DNA of 64,000 nucleotides from UBA1359 sp029570385. GTDB taxonomy: Bacteria > Patescibacteriota > Patescibacteriia > Patescibacteriales > Patescibacteriaceae. Below the pieces are notes generated by a model, which made no database searches, had not been told where the DNA came from, and saw only the letters and a program-made list of their open reading frames with translations. The translations under genes and the position numbers were made by a program. The stretch lies in the NCBI GenBank assembly GCA_035351315.1, contig DAOPVX010000001.1, positions 1-64,000 of the forward strand, given 5' to 3'. Each line of letters starts with the position of its first letter. Position 1 is the stretch's first letter. Shown in pieces: positions 6,903-16,523 of the stretch.

Positions 6903-7640
6903 ATGTTATTAAAAAGTAAAATTGCCCTAGTGACTGGGGCTAGTAAAGGAATTGGTAGAGGAATCGCGCTGGCTTTAGCAAAACAAGGTTGCAGTGTGGT
7001 TATTTCCGATATTGATGATGCCGCGCTAAAAAACGTTGAAGCCGAAATCACATTACTGGGAGTGAAAGTATTAGCGGTGAAATGTGATGTTTCACAAAAA
7101 GATCAAGTTGACAATATGATTAATAAAACCAAAGAATTTTTTGGTGGACTTGATATTTTAGTAAACAATGCCGGAATTTATCCATTTAAATCTTTTACAG
7201 AAATAACAGAGAATGATTGGGATAGGGTATTGTCGGTAAATTTAAAGAGTGTTTTTTTATGTTCTCAAAAATCTTTAGAAATAATGTCCAACGGAGGAAG
7301 TATAATCAATATTTCTTCCATTGCATCTTTGGTGGGCTTTAATAGCCTTACTCATTATTGCGCTTCAAAGGGGGCGGTAAACAGCATGATTAGAGCTCTT
7401 GCGTTAGAAGTAGCTGATAGAAAAATTAGAGTCAACGCAGTTGCGCCAGGCTCTATTGAAACTCCTGGCGCCAATAACCCAGATGAAAATATCAAAAAAC
7501 AGACAATATCAATGATTCCACTTGCTCGAATGGGACAGGCGGAAGATATTGCTGGTGCTGTTGTTTTTTTAGCATCTGATTTATCAAGCTATATAACCGG
7601 TCAGGTCATTGTCGTTGATGGCGGTTGGACACTCAGATAA
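6903..7640 (+). CDS. Short-chain dehydrogenase/reductase (FabG-like)
   Basis: 245 residues, the normal length for classical SDRs. The Rossmann motif TGASKGIG is at 11-18, NNAG at 88-91, catalytic serine at 138-139 (INISS), and Y152xxxK156 (YCASK). The closing GQVIVVDGG is the usual end of the FabG group. It would oxidise or reduce an alcohol/ketone with NAD(P)H. It stands without other fatty-acid genes, so a sugar or small-molecule substrate is as likely as 3-oxoacyl-ACP. No Shine-Dalgarno is seen before the ATG. Confidence 0.9.
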   Translation: MLLKSKIALVTGASKGIGRGIALALAKQGCSVVISDIDDAALKNVEAEITLLGVKVLAVKCDVSQKDQVDNMINKTKEFFGGLDILVNNAGIYPFKSFTEITENDWDRVLSVNLKSVFLCSQKSLEIMSNGGSIINISSIASLVGFNSLTHYCASKGAVNSMIRALALEVADRKIRVNAVAPGSIETPGANNPDENIKKQTISMIPLARMGQAEDIAGAVVFLASDLSSYITGQVIVVDGGWTLR

Positions 7641-7658
7641 TATAATATTACAATCAAT

Positions 7659-8354
7659 ATGTCTCAAAGAATAATTAAAAAAGTTTTACCCGATTATTTT
7701 CAAGATATTGTTGATGGTAAGAAGAAGTATGAATTAAGGCTTAATGATTTTGAAGTGGAACCGGGCGACATTTTGGTATTGGAGGAATGGACATCAGTTG
7801 ATCCGGTTAGTCGGCGATTCACCGGCCGGGTGTTAGAAAAAATAGTGACTTATGTCCGTAAATTTAAATTGTCTGATTTATGGTGGAGTCGTCAAGAAAT
7901 TGAAGACAAGGGAATCCAGATTATATCTTTTGAAGACAAGAAATACCCCAAAGTCGGTATTGGCGTGATGATCCAAAATGCCGAGGGGTTAGTATTGCTA
8001 GGTTTAAGAAAGGGCTCACATGGTTCGGGAGAGTGGTCTTTTCCCGGTGGTCATTTAGAAATGGGTGAAACGATATTTGAAACTGCTAAAAGAGAGACAA
8101 AAGAAGAAACTAACCTTGATATTGATAAATTTGAAATTATTTCAGTGGCCGATGAGTTAAGATATCTTCAAAGTGACGGGAAGCATTATTTGAATATAGG
8201 GGTTAGGGGTATTTATAACGGCGGAGAAGTGATTGTGATGGAGCCAGATAAATGCGAGGAATGGCGATGGTTTGATTTAAACAATTTGCCAGATAATTTA
8301 TTTGAGGGGACATTATTGACCATTAATAATTTTTCTAAAAATAAAATATATTAA
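7659..8354 (+). CDS. ASCH (DUF3850-like) domain fused to Nudix hydrolase
   Basis: 231 residues in two domains. Residues 1-70 (KKVLPDYFQDIVDGKKKYELRLND, then GDILVLEEW) match the ASCH/DUF3850 fold, a PUA-like RNA- or nucleotide-binding beta barrel. Residues 100-231 form a Nudix hydrolase: GGHLEMGETxxExAxRExxEET is a full Nudix box with the last glycine replaced by threonine. Nudix enzymes cleave nucleoside diphosphate linkages, here plausibly a damaged or modified nucleotide. The fusion suggests the ASCH part presents the nucleotide or an RNA end to the hydrolase; that is inference. Confidence 0.85.
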   Translation: MSQRIIKKVLPDYFQDIVDGKKKYELRLNDFEVEPGDILVLEEWTSVDPVSRRFTGRVLEKIVTYVRKFKLSDLWWSRQEIEDKGIQIISFEDKKYPKVGIGVMIQNAEGLVLLGLRKGSHGSGEWSFPGGHLEMGETIFETAKRETKEETNLDIDKFEIISVADELRYLQSDGKHYLNIGVRGIYNGGEVIVMEPDKCEEWRWFDLNNLPDNLFEGTLLTINNFSKNKIY

Positions 8355-8378
8355 TTGGTTTAATTAAATAATAATTAT

Positions 8379-8849
8379 ATGATTAACCTCAATGAGCTTT
8401 GCTGCTTTTTAGTGAAAGCCAAGCAGTCAACTTACGCCAGCGGTGATGAGTCTATTAAAATCAAAGAAGAAGATGGATCAACCACTTTAGTTTTTGAAGA
8501 TGACAATTTTAAATATCATGATAATTATTTTGGCGGTGAGCCTTATGGCGGTCGGGAAGTGGTTTTTTATCAAGGCGCGCCAGTCTATATGATGGTTTAT
8601 TATGGTTTTGTCGCTGAAGAAGCCGGCGATATCAATAGTGTTTATAGTGTTTTACAAAAAGCGTTATCATTGCCTCCCAAGGATCACCCATATCGCGGGC
8701 CGCTGGAATTAGTTGATGGTGATTATCGGTACAGCAATGAATATCGCGGTGAGGTTAATAATTTTTCTGGCCAAGAGCGCATAGAATATAATGGAAAGAC
8801 TATTTATGAAGCTCGTTATATTGGTGGTTTAGTTGATCAGGTTAGATAA
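8379..8849 (+). CDS. DUF5680 protein
   Basis: 156 residues with features I recall from DUF5680: FLVKAKQSTYASG near the N-terminus, FGGEPYGGREVVFYQGAPVYMMVYYG in the middle, and an EARYIGG close. Cytosolic, no signal or membrane segment. Function is unknown; family members occur widely in Patescibacteria and Firmicutes, sometimes attached to HTH domains, which is absent here. It follows the ASCH-Nudix gene in the same direction with 24 bases between. Confidence 0.75.
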   Translation: MINLNELCCFLVKAKQSTYASGDESIKIKEEDGSTTLVFEDDNFKYHDNYFGGEPYGGREVVFYQGAPVYMMVYYGFVAEEAGDINSVYSVLQKALSLPPKDHPYRGPLELVDGDYRYSNEYRGEVNNFSGQERIEYNGKTIYEARYIGGLVDQVR

Positions 8850-8860
8850 TAAAACCAGCT

Positions 8861-10582
8861 ATGATGAAAAAATTAGTTTATGCGATTATAGCCTGGTTAT
8901 TATTGCAGCCCAGTTTAGTTTTGGCGCGCCAGTCGGTTAATGGGTGGTATATTAAGGATTTTAAAACTAATATTCAATTAAATAAGGATTCTTCGGCCAC
9001 CATCACTGAGTATATTACAGCTGATTGTGGCCAATCTCGCGGCAAGCATGGTATTTATCGAATTGTTCCGACCAAGGTCGGCCGAGACGATCAAGCGGTC
9101 AAGACACCGGTTGAATTAATTAGCATTACTGATCAAAACGGTCAAGCCTATAAGTATCAAACCACTAAAGATTCAATTAACCAGACGGTTACTTGGAAAA
9201 TTGGTGATCCGCACAAAGAGGTTAAGGGTGAAAATCATTATCAGATTAAGTATCGTGTTAGCAATGTTATTCGGCAACAGGATAATTTTGATGAGTTTTA
9301 TTGGAATATTCTGGGCGCTTTTTGGGATATGGACATTGATAATTTTAGCGCTTGGATTATCTTCCCGCCAGAGATTAAGGCTGATTCAGTTGTAATAGAT
9401 TATTATACTGGTCAAGTTGGCCAAAAAAATAAAGACTTGGCTAATTATCGTTGGCTAAACAATATTTTGGTTTTTGAATCAACTAAAACTATTCCTAAAA
9501 ATAACGGCATTACCATTTCTTTGAGCTTTGCGCAAAATATTTTTATTCCCGATGAATCAGCTGAATTAGTTGGAAAAACAACAATAGTGGAAAAAATAAT
9601 TTCTAAATATTTGGCTTTTTTTGCCATAGCTAATTTATTACTACTGTCATTTTTAGCGCTGATTGCCGGTTTAATTATTTATCTGAAGCATGGTCGCAAC
9701 CCTAAAGATAAGCGGCCGGTGATTGCTGAATATGGTCCGCCGGATAATTTAGATCCTTTAGCGGTCGGAACAATTTGGCAAGATCGTCTTTTGGTTAATA
9801 AGTTTATGACCGCGTTGATTATTAGTTTAGCCGTTAAGGGCGTAATTAAGATTAAAGAAGAGATTAAAGATCATATTTTCTATAAACTGACAGACAATCC
9901 CGAGGCAGAAAATTCATTAAGCAATTCAGAAAAAACTTTGCTTAACGAATTATTTAAAGACGGCGCAACGGTCGTCAAGAAGTCAGAATTGAGCAGTAAT
10001 TTTTATACTAAAGTTTTCAACTTGCACCACCAAGCAGTCAACGAGTTAAAAGAGAATGGTTATTTTGAGAAAGCTACTTTTAAGTGGCGGAATATTCTGC
10101 TAATAGCCGCGATTGTCTTAATGGCTGTTAGTCCAATTGCGGGGATAATTTTGTTTGTTTTCTATGCCATCACTTCCCACAAAAAGACCCCCAAGGGGAT
10201 GGATGCTCTGTTAAAGATTAAGGGTTTAAAGCTTTATATGGAGACGGCGGAAAAACATCGCCAGCAATTTTATGAGCAGGAAAATATTTTTGACCAGCTG
10301 TTGCCCTATGCTATTATTTTTGGTTTAACTAAGCAGTGGGTCAAAAAAATGGCCGATATTTATGGCCCGGAAAAAATTGAGACGACAGTGGCGACCTGGT
10401 ATGTCGGCGGCAATTTTCATCTGGCTGATATTAATGATTTAGCCGACAGTCTTAATAATTCTATTACGCAAATTTCTCAATCGATTCATAATTTATCCGG
10501 TTCCAATTGGAGCAGCGGCGGGAGTTACGGCAGCGGTTCATCGGGTGGTGGTGGTGGCGGCGGTGGTGGTGGCGGTTGGTAA
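8861..10582 (+). CDS. DUF2207 membrane protein with glycine-rich tail
   Basis: 573 residues. A signal peptide (about 1-22) precedes an extracytoplasmic DUF2207 domain (about 30-235), a membrane helix near 250-272, a cytoplasmic part, a pair of membrane helices near 412-432 and a serine/glycine tail ending in twelve consecutive-type glycines and W. This is the classic layout of the family, in which the Gly-rich tail is common. Function is unknown; likely an envelope protein. The extreme GGT-repeat coding for the tail (10540-10578) is prone to slippage. Two ATGs in a row make the start 8861 or 8864. Confidence 0.85.
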   Translation: MMKKLVYAIIAWLLLQPSLVLARQSVNGWYIKDFKTNIQLNKDSSATITEYITADCGQSRGKHGIYRIVPTKVGRDDQAVKTPVELISITDQNGQAYKYQTTKDSINQTVTWKIGDPHKEVKGENHYQIKYRVSNVIRQQDNFDEFYWNILGAFWDMDIDNFSAWIIFPPEIKADSVVIDYYTGQVGQKNKDLANYRWLNNILVFESTKTIPKNNGITISLSFAQNIFIPDESAELVGKTTIVEKIISKYLAFFAIANLLLLSFLALIAGLIIYLKHGRNPKDKRPVIAEYGPPDNLDPLAVGTIWQDRLLVNKFMTALIISLAVKGVIKIKEEIKDHIFYKLTDNPEAENSLSNSEKTLLNELFKDGATVVKKSELSSNFYTKVFNLHHQAVNELKENGYFEKATFKWRNILLIAAIVLMAVSPIAGIILFVFYAITSHKKTPKGMDALLKIKGLKLYMETAEKHRQQFYEQENIFDQLLPYAIIFGLTKQWVKKMADIYGPEKIETTVATWYVGGNFHLADINDLADSLNNSITQISQSIHNLSGSNWSSGGSYGSGSSGGGGGGGGGGGW

Positions 10583-10601
10583 CGAGCCGTCGTTCTGCAA
10601 T

Positions 10602-11270
10602 TTATTTAATTAGCTCAATTGAGTTGATTACAATATCTGCTAACGGATGATCGTTTTGGTTAACCTCAGCCGCTTCAATTTGATCGACAACCTCCATACC
10701 AGCGGTTACTTGGCCAAAATTGGTATGATGGCCATCCAACCATGGAGTGGCCGAAGCGGTAACAATAAAAAATTGGGAACCATTGGTATCCGGACCGGCG
10801 TTAGCCATAGCCAGGCTACCGCGAACCAAAAGATGATTGTTAAATTCATCAGCAAAACGATAGCCAGGTCCGCCTGTACCGTGAGTGGACCAATCATCAG
10901 ATTTGCTATTGGGATCGCCGCCTTGAATCATAAAATCTTTAATGACGCGATGAAATTTGGTGCCGTTATAAAAACCTTGCTGTGCCAAATTCAAAAAATT
11001 ATTAACTGTCTTAGGCGAGTCAGCGCCATAAAGACTAATCTGGATATCACCCAAATTAGTTTTTAAGATAGCTTGGCTATATTGGCCAACTAAGTCAGTT
11101 TGATTGTTAATGGAGTTTTCGGTGTTCATAGTGGAGATATTAGTGTCATTAATAATTTCTTTGGCTGTTTTTTCGGTCGATAATTGTTGTTCGGTTGAAA
11201 CTGTTTGATTTTTCAGTCCGCAGCCAGCTAACAATAGGGTGGCAGCCAGGAGGCAATAAATTTTTTTCAT
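10602..11270 (-). CDS. Cyclophilin-type peptidyl-prolyl isomerase, lipoprotein
   Basis: Starts best at the ATG at 11270 (KKIYCLLAATLLLAGC), giving a lipobox LAGC and hence a lipid-anchored protein outside the membrane. After a low-complexity linker, the cyclophilin core begins at about residue 65 (ILKTNLGDIQISLYG) and contains FHRVIKDFMIQGGD, the active-site arginine/phenylalanine stretch, GSQFFI and the closing VVDQIE. It would speed folding of secreted proteins. Convergent with the DUF2207 gene, 19 bases away. Confidence 0.92.
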   Translation of the reverse strand: MKKIYCLLAATLLLAGCGLKNQTVSTEQQLSTEKTAKEIINDTNISTMNTENSINNQTDLVGQYSQAILKTNLGDIQISLYGADSPKTVNNFLNLAQQGFYNGTKFHRVIKDFMIQGGDPNSKSDDWSTHGTGGPGYRFADEFNNHLLVRGSLAMANAGPDTNGSQFFIVTASATPWLDGHHTNFGQVTAGMEVVDQIEAAEVNQNDHPLADIVINSIELIK

Positions 11271-11409
11271 AGCTAAAGTCATTTAAAGATTGATAATTTT
11301 AATATAGCCAAAATAAGCTGGTTTAGCAAGATAGTAATTTTTGCTTTTGCTGCAAATTAATGAGATAATATAATTAAAATTAAGTAAGTTAGCTTGTTTA
11401 TAGATTACT

Positions 11410-11985
11410 ATGTCTTTCGTTTTAATGACTGTCGGCAAGACTCATTCCGGCAAGACCACTTTTGGCCGCGAACTGGCTCAGCAGCTGGGCCCGTGTTGCC
11501 TTTTAGATTCTGATGAAGTGGCTGATTTCTTAAAAAGAACCTATTCTGATTTGTATCAAGCTGATTACGAAGAGGGCAGTAACCAGCCGACTCGTGGTTA
11601 TTATTTGAAATTGGCCGTCGTGGCTGAGATCTATAAGGCGGCACTATCAACCAATTTACCAATTATCTTTACTACCTCTAATGCCAAGAAACAGCTTCGC
11701 CAAGAAATTTGTCGGTTAGCTAAAGAGAGCGGCCGATCAACCATTATGGTTTATTTTAATATAGCCGATGAGGTTTTAGTTGAGAGGATTAATAATAACC
11801 AGAGATTAGGGGGTAATCAGGCGGAAATACAAGGCTTTAATCATTTTTTAACCAATATTCAAACTCATCGGTTTGAAGTTCCAATAGCTGCCGAGGCTGA
11901 TCATTATTTTGAAATTAACAGGGGGTCAAATAAACAAGTTTTAGAACAAGTATTAAAGGTCATGAGGCCACCTGTGAATGATTAA
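11410..11985 (+). CDS. P-loop kinase-like ATP-binding protein
   Basis: 191 residues. GKTHSGKTTF at 9-18 is a Walker A motif; LLDSDEVADFLKR follows at about 31-43 as in adenylylsulfate kinase, zeta-toxin and small-molecule kinase families. A later RINNNQRL segment could be the lid. The substrate is not evident. It is followed by two membrane-protein genes without a shared theme. Could phosphorylate a small metabolite or be a toxin-like kinase; no antitoxin is next to it, which argues against the latter. Confidence 0.7.
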   Translation: MSFVLMTVGKTHSGKTTFGRELAQQLGPCCLLDSDEVADFLKRTYSDLYQADYEEGSNQPTRGYYLKLAVVAEIYKAALSTNLPIIFTTSNAKKQLRQEICRLAKESGRSTIMVYFNIADEVLVERINNNQRLGGNQAEIQGFNHFLTNIQTHRFEVPIAAEADHYFEINRGSNKQVLEQVLKVMRPPVND

Positions 11986-12008
11986 TTTAAGTATTAAATA
12001 TTTTTTTA

Positions 12009-12560
12009 ATGTTTAAGTTCTTGATAAAACATAGGTTGTTGATTGTTGTTATATCGTTGGCGTTGATTGTCTCCGCCGTGTTGATTTATTGTTTTATAAT
12101 TAATCAATCCGCCAGCAGTATAATAAAGCTGGAGCCCGGCAAGCAATTTTATTTTGCCTACGGCTCCAATATGAGTCTGGATAATATGAACGGACGCTGC
12201 GGAACCGGCGCTAAGGTAATTGGTCCGGCACTTTTAGCTGATTATGAATTAACTTTTGATAAGCGCGGTTATGCCAATATTATTCCGCAGGCTGGTCAGC
12301 AGGTTTGGGGAGTTGCTTGGCAAATCGATCAGCATTGTTTAAAAGCGTTAGATCGCTACGAAGGTTATCCGCGGATGTATAACCGGCAGGCTGTTCAGGT
12401 TGCTCTTAGGCAACAGACAATTACGGCGATAGTTTATATTGAGCCAGCTGATCAATCCGGTGGCCGGCCTTCGCGAAGCTATATGAATAATCGGGTAATT
12501 CCTGGAGCTAAAGAAAATGGTTTACCGGCTGAGTGGGTTAAGAAATTAGAACAATATTAA
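12009..12560 (+). CDS. Membrane-anchored gamma-glutamylcyclotransferase-like protein
   Basis: 183 residues. One membrane helix at about 9-33, then an AIG2/GGCT domain starting with FYFAYGSNM (51-59), the substrate-binding signature, and DRYEGYP at about 116-122 supplying the likely catalytic glutamate. The family cyclises gamma-glutamyl amine linkages to 5-oxoproline. The N-terminal anchor, which places the enzyme at the membrane and probably outside, is unusual for the family. It ends one base before the next gene. Confidence 0.8.
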   Translation: MFKFLIKHRLLIVVISLALIVSAVLIYCFIINQSASSIIKLEPGKQFYFAYGSNMSLDNMNGRCGTGAKVIGPALLADYELTFDKRGYANIIPQAGQQVWGVAWQIDQHCLKALDRYEGYPRMYNRQAVQVALRQQTITAIVYIEPADQSGGRPSRSYMNNRVIPGAKENGLPAEWVKKLEQY

Positions 12561-12561
12561 T

Positions 12562-13680
12562 ATGTTTAAGTTTGGAAAAGTCGCCCTTTGTTTATTTTTG
12601 TTTATTGGACTTTTCTTTGGCCGTTGCAGTTTAGCCCAGGCCGAGCAGCCGGCCGGTCAAGCGGACACTTTTCAGGCTGAAGTCATAGAAATAATTAATA
12701 CCGATAACAAGCTCCGTGAAGACGGAACATTTTTCGAGCAACAAGATTTGCGTTTGCGAGCTTTGGATGGTCGGCTTAAGGGACAAGAGCTAATTTACTA
12801 TGGTGTTTCCGATATTGAGGTCGGCAATGCTAATGTTTACCAGATTGGTGACAAAGTTTTCGTTGACAGTTATGTTAACGATATTGGTCAGACAGTTTAT
12901 TATGTAGTTGATTTTGTGCGCAGCGGACCATTAATCTGGCTGACCGTTATTTTTGTTTTAGTCGTTTTATTAATAGGTCGGTCCAAGGGGTTGCGAGCTT
13001 TGCTCGGATTGTTGATCAGTTTTTTTATTATTATTAAATTAATGCTGCCACGAATTTTGGCCGGTGGTAATCCTTTGGTTATTAGTTTAATTAGTGGCGT
13101 AATTATTTTAACCTTCATTATTTATTTGTCCGAGGGCTTTCGGCGTAAGTCGCATATCGCTATCTTTTCGGTTTTATTATCTCTAACGGTAACAGCAATT
13201 TTATCAGTTATTTTTACAACTCTGACTCGGCTTAGTGGTATGTCGCAAGAGGAAAGCAATTTTTTAATTGGCACTACCGCGACGGCGATTAATTTTCGTG
13301 GTCTTTTGTTGGCCGGATTTGTTATTGGAACGATCGGTGTTTTAGATGATATTATTATTGGCCAGATTGAAGCTGTGGAGCAGATTAAAAAACTTAACCC
13401 AGCTTTGTCGGCTCGGCAAGTTTTTAATTCGGCCTATAAAGTTGGCAATGCTCATTTAGGAGCAATTATTAATACACTATTTTTGACTTACGCTAGTACT
13501 TCGCTGCCGCTTCTATTGTTATTTATTGTTAATGCTGGTCAAATTAGTTTGATTCGTGTGTTTAATATGGAAATAATTAGTATCGAAATCGTTCGGACTC
13601 TTATTGGTAGTATCGGTGTTGTTTTATCTATGCCGATTGCTACCGGATTGGCCAGCCTATTTTTGCAGCGGTCAGATTAA
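12562..13680 (+). CDS. YibE/F-like membrane protein
   Basis: 372 residues. Signal peptide to about residue 27, an extracytoplasmic OB-like part (30-110, FQAEVIEIIN ... GDKVFVDSYV), then six or more membrane helices from about 118 to the C-terminus, with GVLDDIIIGQ and the closing helix pair as in the YibE/F family. Transport function is suspected for the family, substrate unknown. The start is one base after the preceding stop, so the two are cotranscribed. Confidence 0.85.
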   Translation: MFKFGKVALCLFLFIGLFFGRCSLAQAEQPAGQADTFQAEVIEIINTDNKLREDGTFFEQQDLRLRALDGRLKGQELIYYGVSDIEVGNANVYQIGDKVFVDSYVNDIGQTVYYVVDFVRSGPLIWLTVIFVLVVLLIGRSKGLRALLGLLISFFIIIKLMLPRILAGGNPLVISLISGVIILTFIIYLSEGFRRKSHIAIFSVLLSLTVTAILSVIFTTLTRLSGMSQEESNFLIGTTATAINFRGLLLAGFVIGTIGVLDDIIIGQIEAVEQIKKLNPALSARQVFNSAYKVGNAHLGAIINTLFLTYASTSLPLLLLFIVNAGQISLIRVFNMEIISIEIVRTLIGSIGVVLSMPIATGLASLFLQRSD

Positions 13681-13682
13681 TA

Positions 13683-16391
13683 TTATTGATTGAACCACTT
13701 TAATCGAACATTATCAATACCCAGAGCTTGTGCGTTAGAAGTGCTTGTTCCCGTGGTGACACTATAGTTCCAGGCAAAGTATAATGGATCTCCTGGACTT
13801 AGTGCGGTCGGTAATGAAATTCTGCCAGCAATATTTGTCGTTGTGCTTGGGGCTTGAGTAAAGCCGATATTGTCCGAGTCGGCTAATAATGAAGTGCCCA
13901 ACCCGGCATTATTCCAATTGGTAAAATCATAGGAATAGAATAGCTTAATAGAAAAGCCGGCCGGATTGCTACCGTTCCTATATTTTTCTACGTCATAACT
14001 AACATCAAAGCCAGTTATTGGGTTAGTGCTGTTATTAGTAAAAGTATAATAGAAGTTAATACTTTTATTATTACTACTAGATGATAGTCCGCCGATTGAT
14101 CGATCAACGGCGGTCGTTGATGTTCCCGCTCCAAAATTATAGACGCCGCTAGCTGCTCCGCTTGACAGATTATTACCGCCAACTTGTCCAGTTTTGTTTT
14201 CTGGAGTACCGTTAGTATTAATGACTCTTGGGGAGGTACTATCGCGAGCCGTTTGCCAATTACTAGGTAAGACAGCCGTGGAGCTGGTTCCAATAGCATC
14301 AAAATTTTGCTGGTAACCAATTTCTTGTCCGACTTCCATATAACTTTTTACCGTGATGTCGTCAATAGCTAGAGCACGGGCATTACCGGCGGCAGTATTG
14401 CTAGCGACACTGTAATTCCAGGCTAGATATAGAGTTTCGTTATTGTTTAATTCTTGGATTAGATCAATATTGCTAGATAATTCTTGTCTTTCTCCTGGAG
14501 CCTGAGTAAAGCCATAGTTGTCGTCGTCGGGTCCGTCAAATTGAGCAGTTAAATCTGGCACCGGCCACCAATAAACTCCGTTAAATGAATAATAAAATTT
14601 CAAGGCGAAAGCGGCCGGATTACTACCGTTCCTATATTTTTCAGCCGCGTAAGTAACGTTAATCCGGTTGATACGGTTGCCAGTAGTATTAGTTAAAGCG
14701 TAATAAATATTAACACTTCTAGAACCAGTATTAGAAGAAAGTCCTCCAACTGACCGATCACTGGCGGAGTCTTTATCGCCAGCCCCAAAATTATATGTTC
14801 CATTACTCGCTGATTCAAAGCCATCATAATGGTTACCGCCAAGATAACTGATATTAGCACTACTGCTGGTGAAATTATTAATCGTGCGCACTAGATTGCT
14901 TGTGGCTATTGTCCATTGGTCGGGCAGTGTCAATCCAGTCCCCATATCATCAAAATTTTGTTTGTATTTTTGTATTAAGCATAATTGGCCAGATTCTTGA
15001 CAACGGTGGTAGGCAACAATGTCAGACCAGTTACTAGCCAATAATAGCTGATTATTTAGTGGTTTTATGGCGTAATAATAATCATTAGCTAGATAGAGAT
15101 CTTGGTCGTCAAAACTAGTCTCTGAAGTAGTGGCTATTAGAGACATGGTGCTAGTATTATTTTCATAGCCACGCCAAACTTCATAAATCTCAGCGCAGGG
15201 AGTATTATCCCAGGATAAATGCACCGCATCGTCATCTGTCTCGGTTAATTGTAAATTAGCGGTAGTTAGGCTGGTAATTGCTGTATTAAATAATAATTCA
15301 GCGCTAGCCGTAGCTGTTGTTAAACAATCATCGGCGCAATTTAAAACTACTTTAACAATATCATTTTCATTGACAGTAGTTGAATATTGTGAATCAGTAT
15401 GTCCATCTTGCACAACATCATTAATTAACCATTGATAGCTGGGTTGTTGGCAGTTAGTTATAGCTGTAGAAAAGGTAATTGTTTGGTTAGAACAAAAATT
15501 CGGCGCTAGCCCATTAGAGCGATCATCGCTAATAGTAATATTCGGTTCAAGTCTCCCACCGGAACAGGTCGGATTTGACGTTTGGCCGTTCGATAGTACT
15601 GGTAATCCACAAGAGGTAAAGAATTGGCAATATGACGGGTTACAACCTTGTTTGCCGATTTTTCCGTTTATAGTACAGGCTCTAGTTTCGTTATCCGAAC
15701 ATTCGGCGCCACAAACGCCTTTTAAACATTGGCTTTTTAGAGTTGATCTGGTTATGGCATTACAGGTTAATTGTGAGCAGATTTCTTGGGTTAGAGGATG
15801 AATATAAACACGTGCGCCAAAACAAAGCGGCTGGTTATTGGTCGGTATTTGTTGGTTATCATTAGCTGAATTGTGATTGGATTGTTGGCTTTGGTGGTAT
15901 TGCTGGCAAGTTTTGATTTGTAGCGATTTATTATTTTTAGCCAAGATTTTATTAAGATTATTATTGTTAATACCCAATCCAGCTGTTTTTAGTAGTTGGC
16001 TAACATCATTGACGCTATTAATAGGATAAAGGCGGCGGCTAATTGGGTCTACATAATAAGCCTGCCCTTGAGCGTGGGCTCGCAAAAGCAAGCGACCAGA
16101 CAGGCGGCTCGGCGCTCTAGTTTGCGTGAATTTATAATAGTCAGTTTCATTAATACCGAGTGCCAACGTTTTTATTAGACAAGGAGTCTGGCTAAGTTTC
16201 CCCAAGGGGTAGGCTAATTGATCGGTGGGATTAACATAATAGGCCTGCCCCAGTTCTTCGACCTGTATTAACCAGCGACCACCTAGTTTGGGTCGGTAGC
16301 CATTATCTTTAGCTGCATTGGCCGTATGCAAACAGGCTCCCACTAATAAACAAGCGACTAGAATTAAGAATTTATTTAAATTATTTTTCAT
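13683..16391 (-). CDS. Large secreted repeat protein with two related C-terminal domains
   Basis: 902 residues. Signal peptide with a possible lipobox (LVGAC, about 14-18). Residues 38-75 and 82-130 are two copies of a short module with GQAYYV(N/D)P and Y(P) spacing. A cysteine-rich part (about 185-265) and an Ig/fibronectin-like stretch (about 280-460) follow. Residues about 475-690 and 690-902 are two copies of one domain, sharing NFD..G, YNFGAG...DRS.GGLSS, EKYRNGSNPA and the closing FAWNYSV...NA.ALGID. The copies are also similar at DNA level (for example GCTACCGTTCCTATATTTTT-like stretches near 13965 and 14627). A surface or secreted adhesin-like role is likely. No anchor is seen at the C-terminus. 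Confidence 0.8.
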   Translation of the reverse strand: MKNNLNKFLILVACLLVGACLHTANAAKDNGYRPKLGGRWLIQVEELGQAYYVNPTDQLAYPLGKLSQTPCLIKTLALGINETDYYKFTQTRAPSRLSGRLLLRAHAQGQAYYVDPISRRLYPINSVNDVSQLLKTAGLGINNNNLNKILAKNNKSLQIKTCQQYHQSQQSNHNSANDNQQIPTNNQPLCFGARVYIHPLTQEICSQLTCNAITRSTLKSQCLKGVCGAECSDNETRACTINGKIGKQGCNPSYCQFFTSCGLPVLSNGQTSNPTCSGGRLEPNITISDDRSNGLAPNFCSNQTITFSTAITNCQQPSYQWLINDVVQDGHTDSQYSTTVNENDIVKVVLNCADDCLTTATASAELLFNTAITSLTTANLQLTETDDDAVHLSWDNTPCAEIYEVWRGYENNTSTMSLIATTSETSFDDQDLYLANDYYYAIKPLNNQLLLASNWSDIVAYHRCQESGQLCLIQKYKQNFDDMGTGLTLPDQWTIATSNLVRTINNFTSSSANISYLGGNHYDGFESASNGTYNFGAGDKDSASDRSVGGLSSNTGSRSVNIYYALTNTTGNRINRINVTYAAEKYRNGSNPAAFALKFYYSFNGVYWWPVPDLTAQFDGPDDDNYGFTQAPGERQELSSNIDLIQELNNNETLYLAWNYSVASNTAAGNARALAIDDITVKSYMEVGQEIGYQQNFDAIGTSSTAVLPSNWQTARDSTSPRVINTNGTPENKTGQVGGNNLSSGAASGVYNFGAGTSTTAVDRSIGGLSSSSNNKSINFYYTFTNNSTNPITGFDVSYDVEKYRNGSNPAGFSIKLFYSYDFTNWNNAGLGTSLLADSDNIGFTQAPSTTTNIAGRISLPTALSPGDPLYFAWNYSVTTGTSTSNAQALGIDNVRLKWFNQ

Positions 16392-16488
16392 AGCAGTGTT
16401 TTATTAAATTTTAACAGGATATTTTATTTTAACAATAACTTGTCGCTGAAAGCATAGGGGGTCATTTGTTTTTCTGATTTATTTACGG

Positions 16489-16523
16489 TATAGTTAAAAT
16501 ATTATTACATTAAATGTTAGCCT
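16489..16523 (+). promoter_or_regulatory. Probable asnS promoter region
   Basis: A TATAGT hexamer lies at about 16490-16495, about 30 bases before the ATG, in the 132-base gap shared with the divergent secreted-protein gene. No Shine-Dalgarno precedes the start. Confidence 0.4.

Noticed and set aside
10540..10580. Simple GGT repeat as a repeat array or CRISPR-like feature
   Set aside because: It encodes the glycine tail normal for DUF2207 proteins.
11408..11662. Minus-strand frames opposite conserved genes (also 28020-28376, 53234-53524, 61197-61544)
   Set aside because: Fully antisense to well-supported genes, without start signals or recognisable domains.
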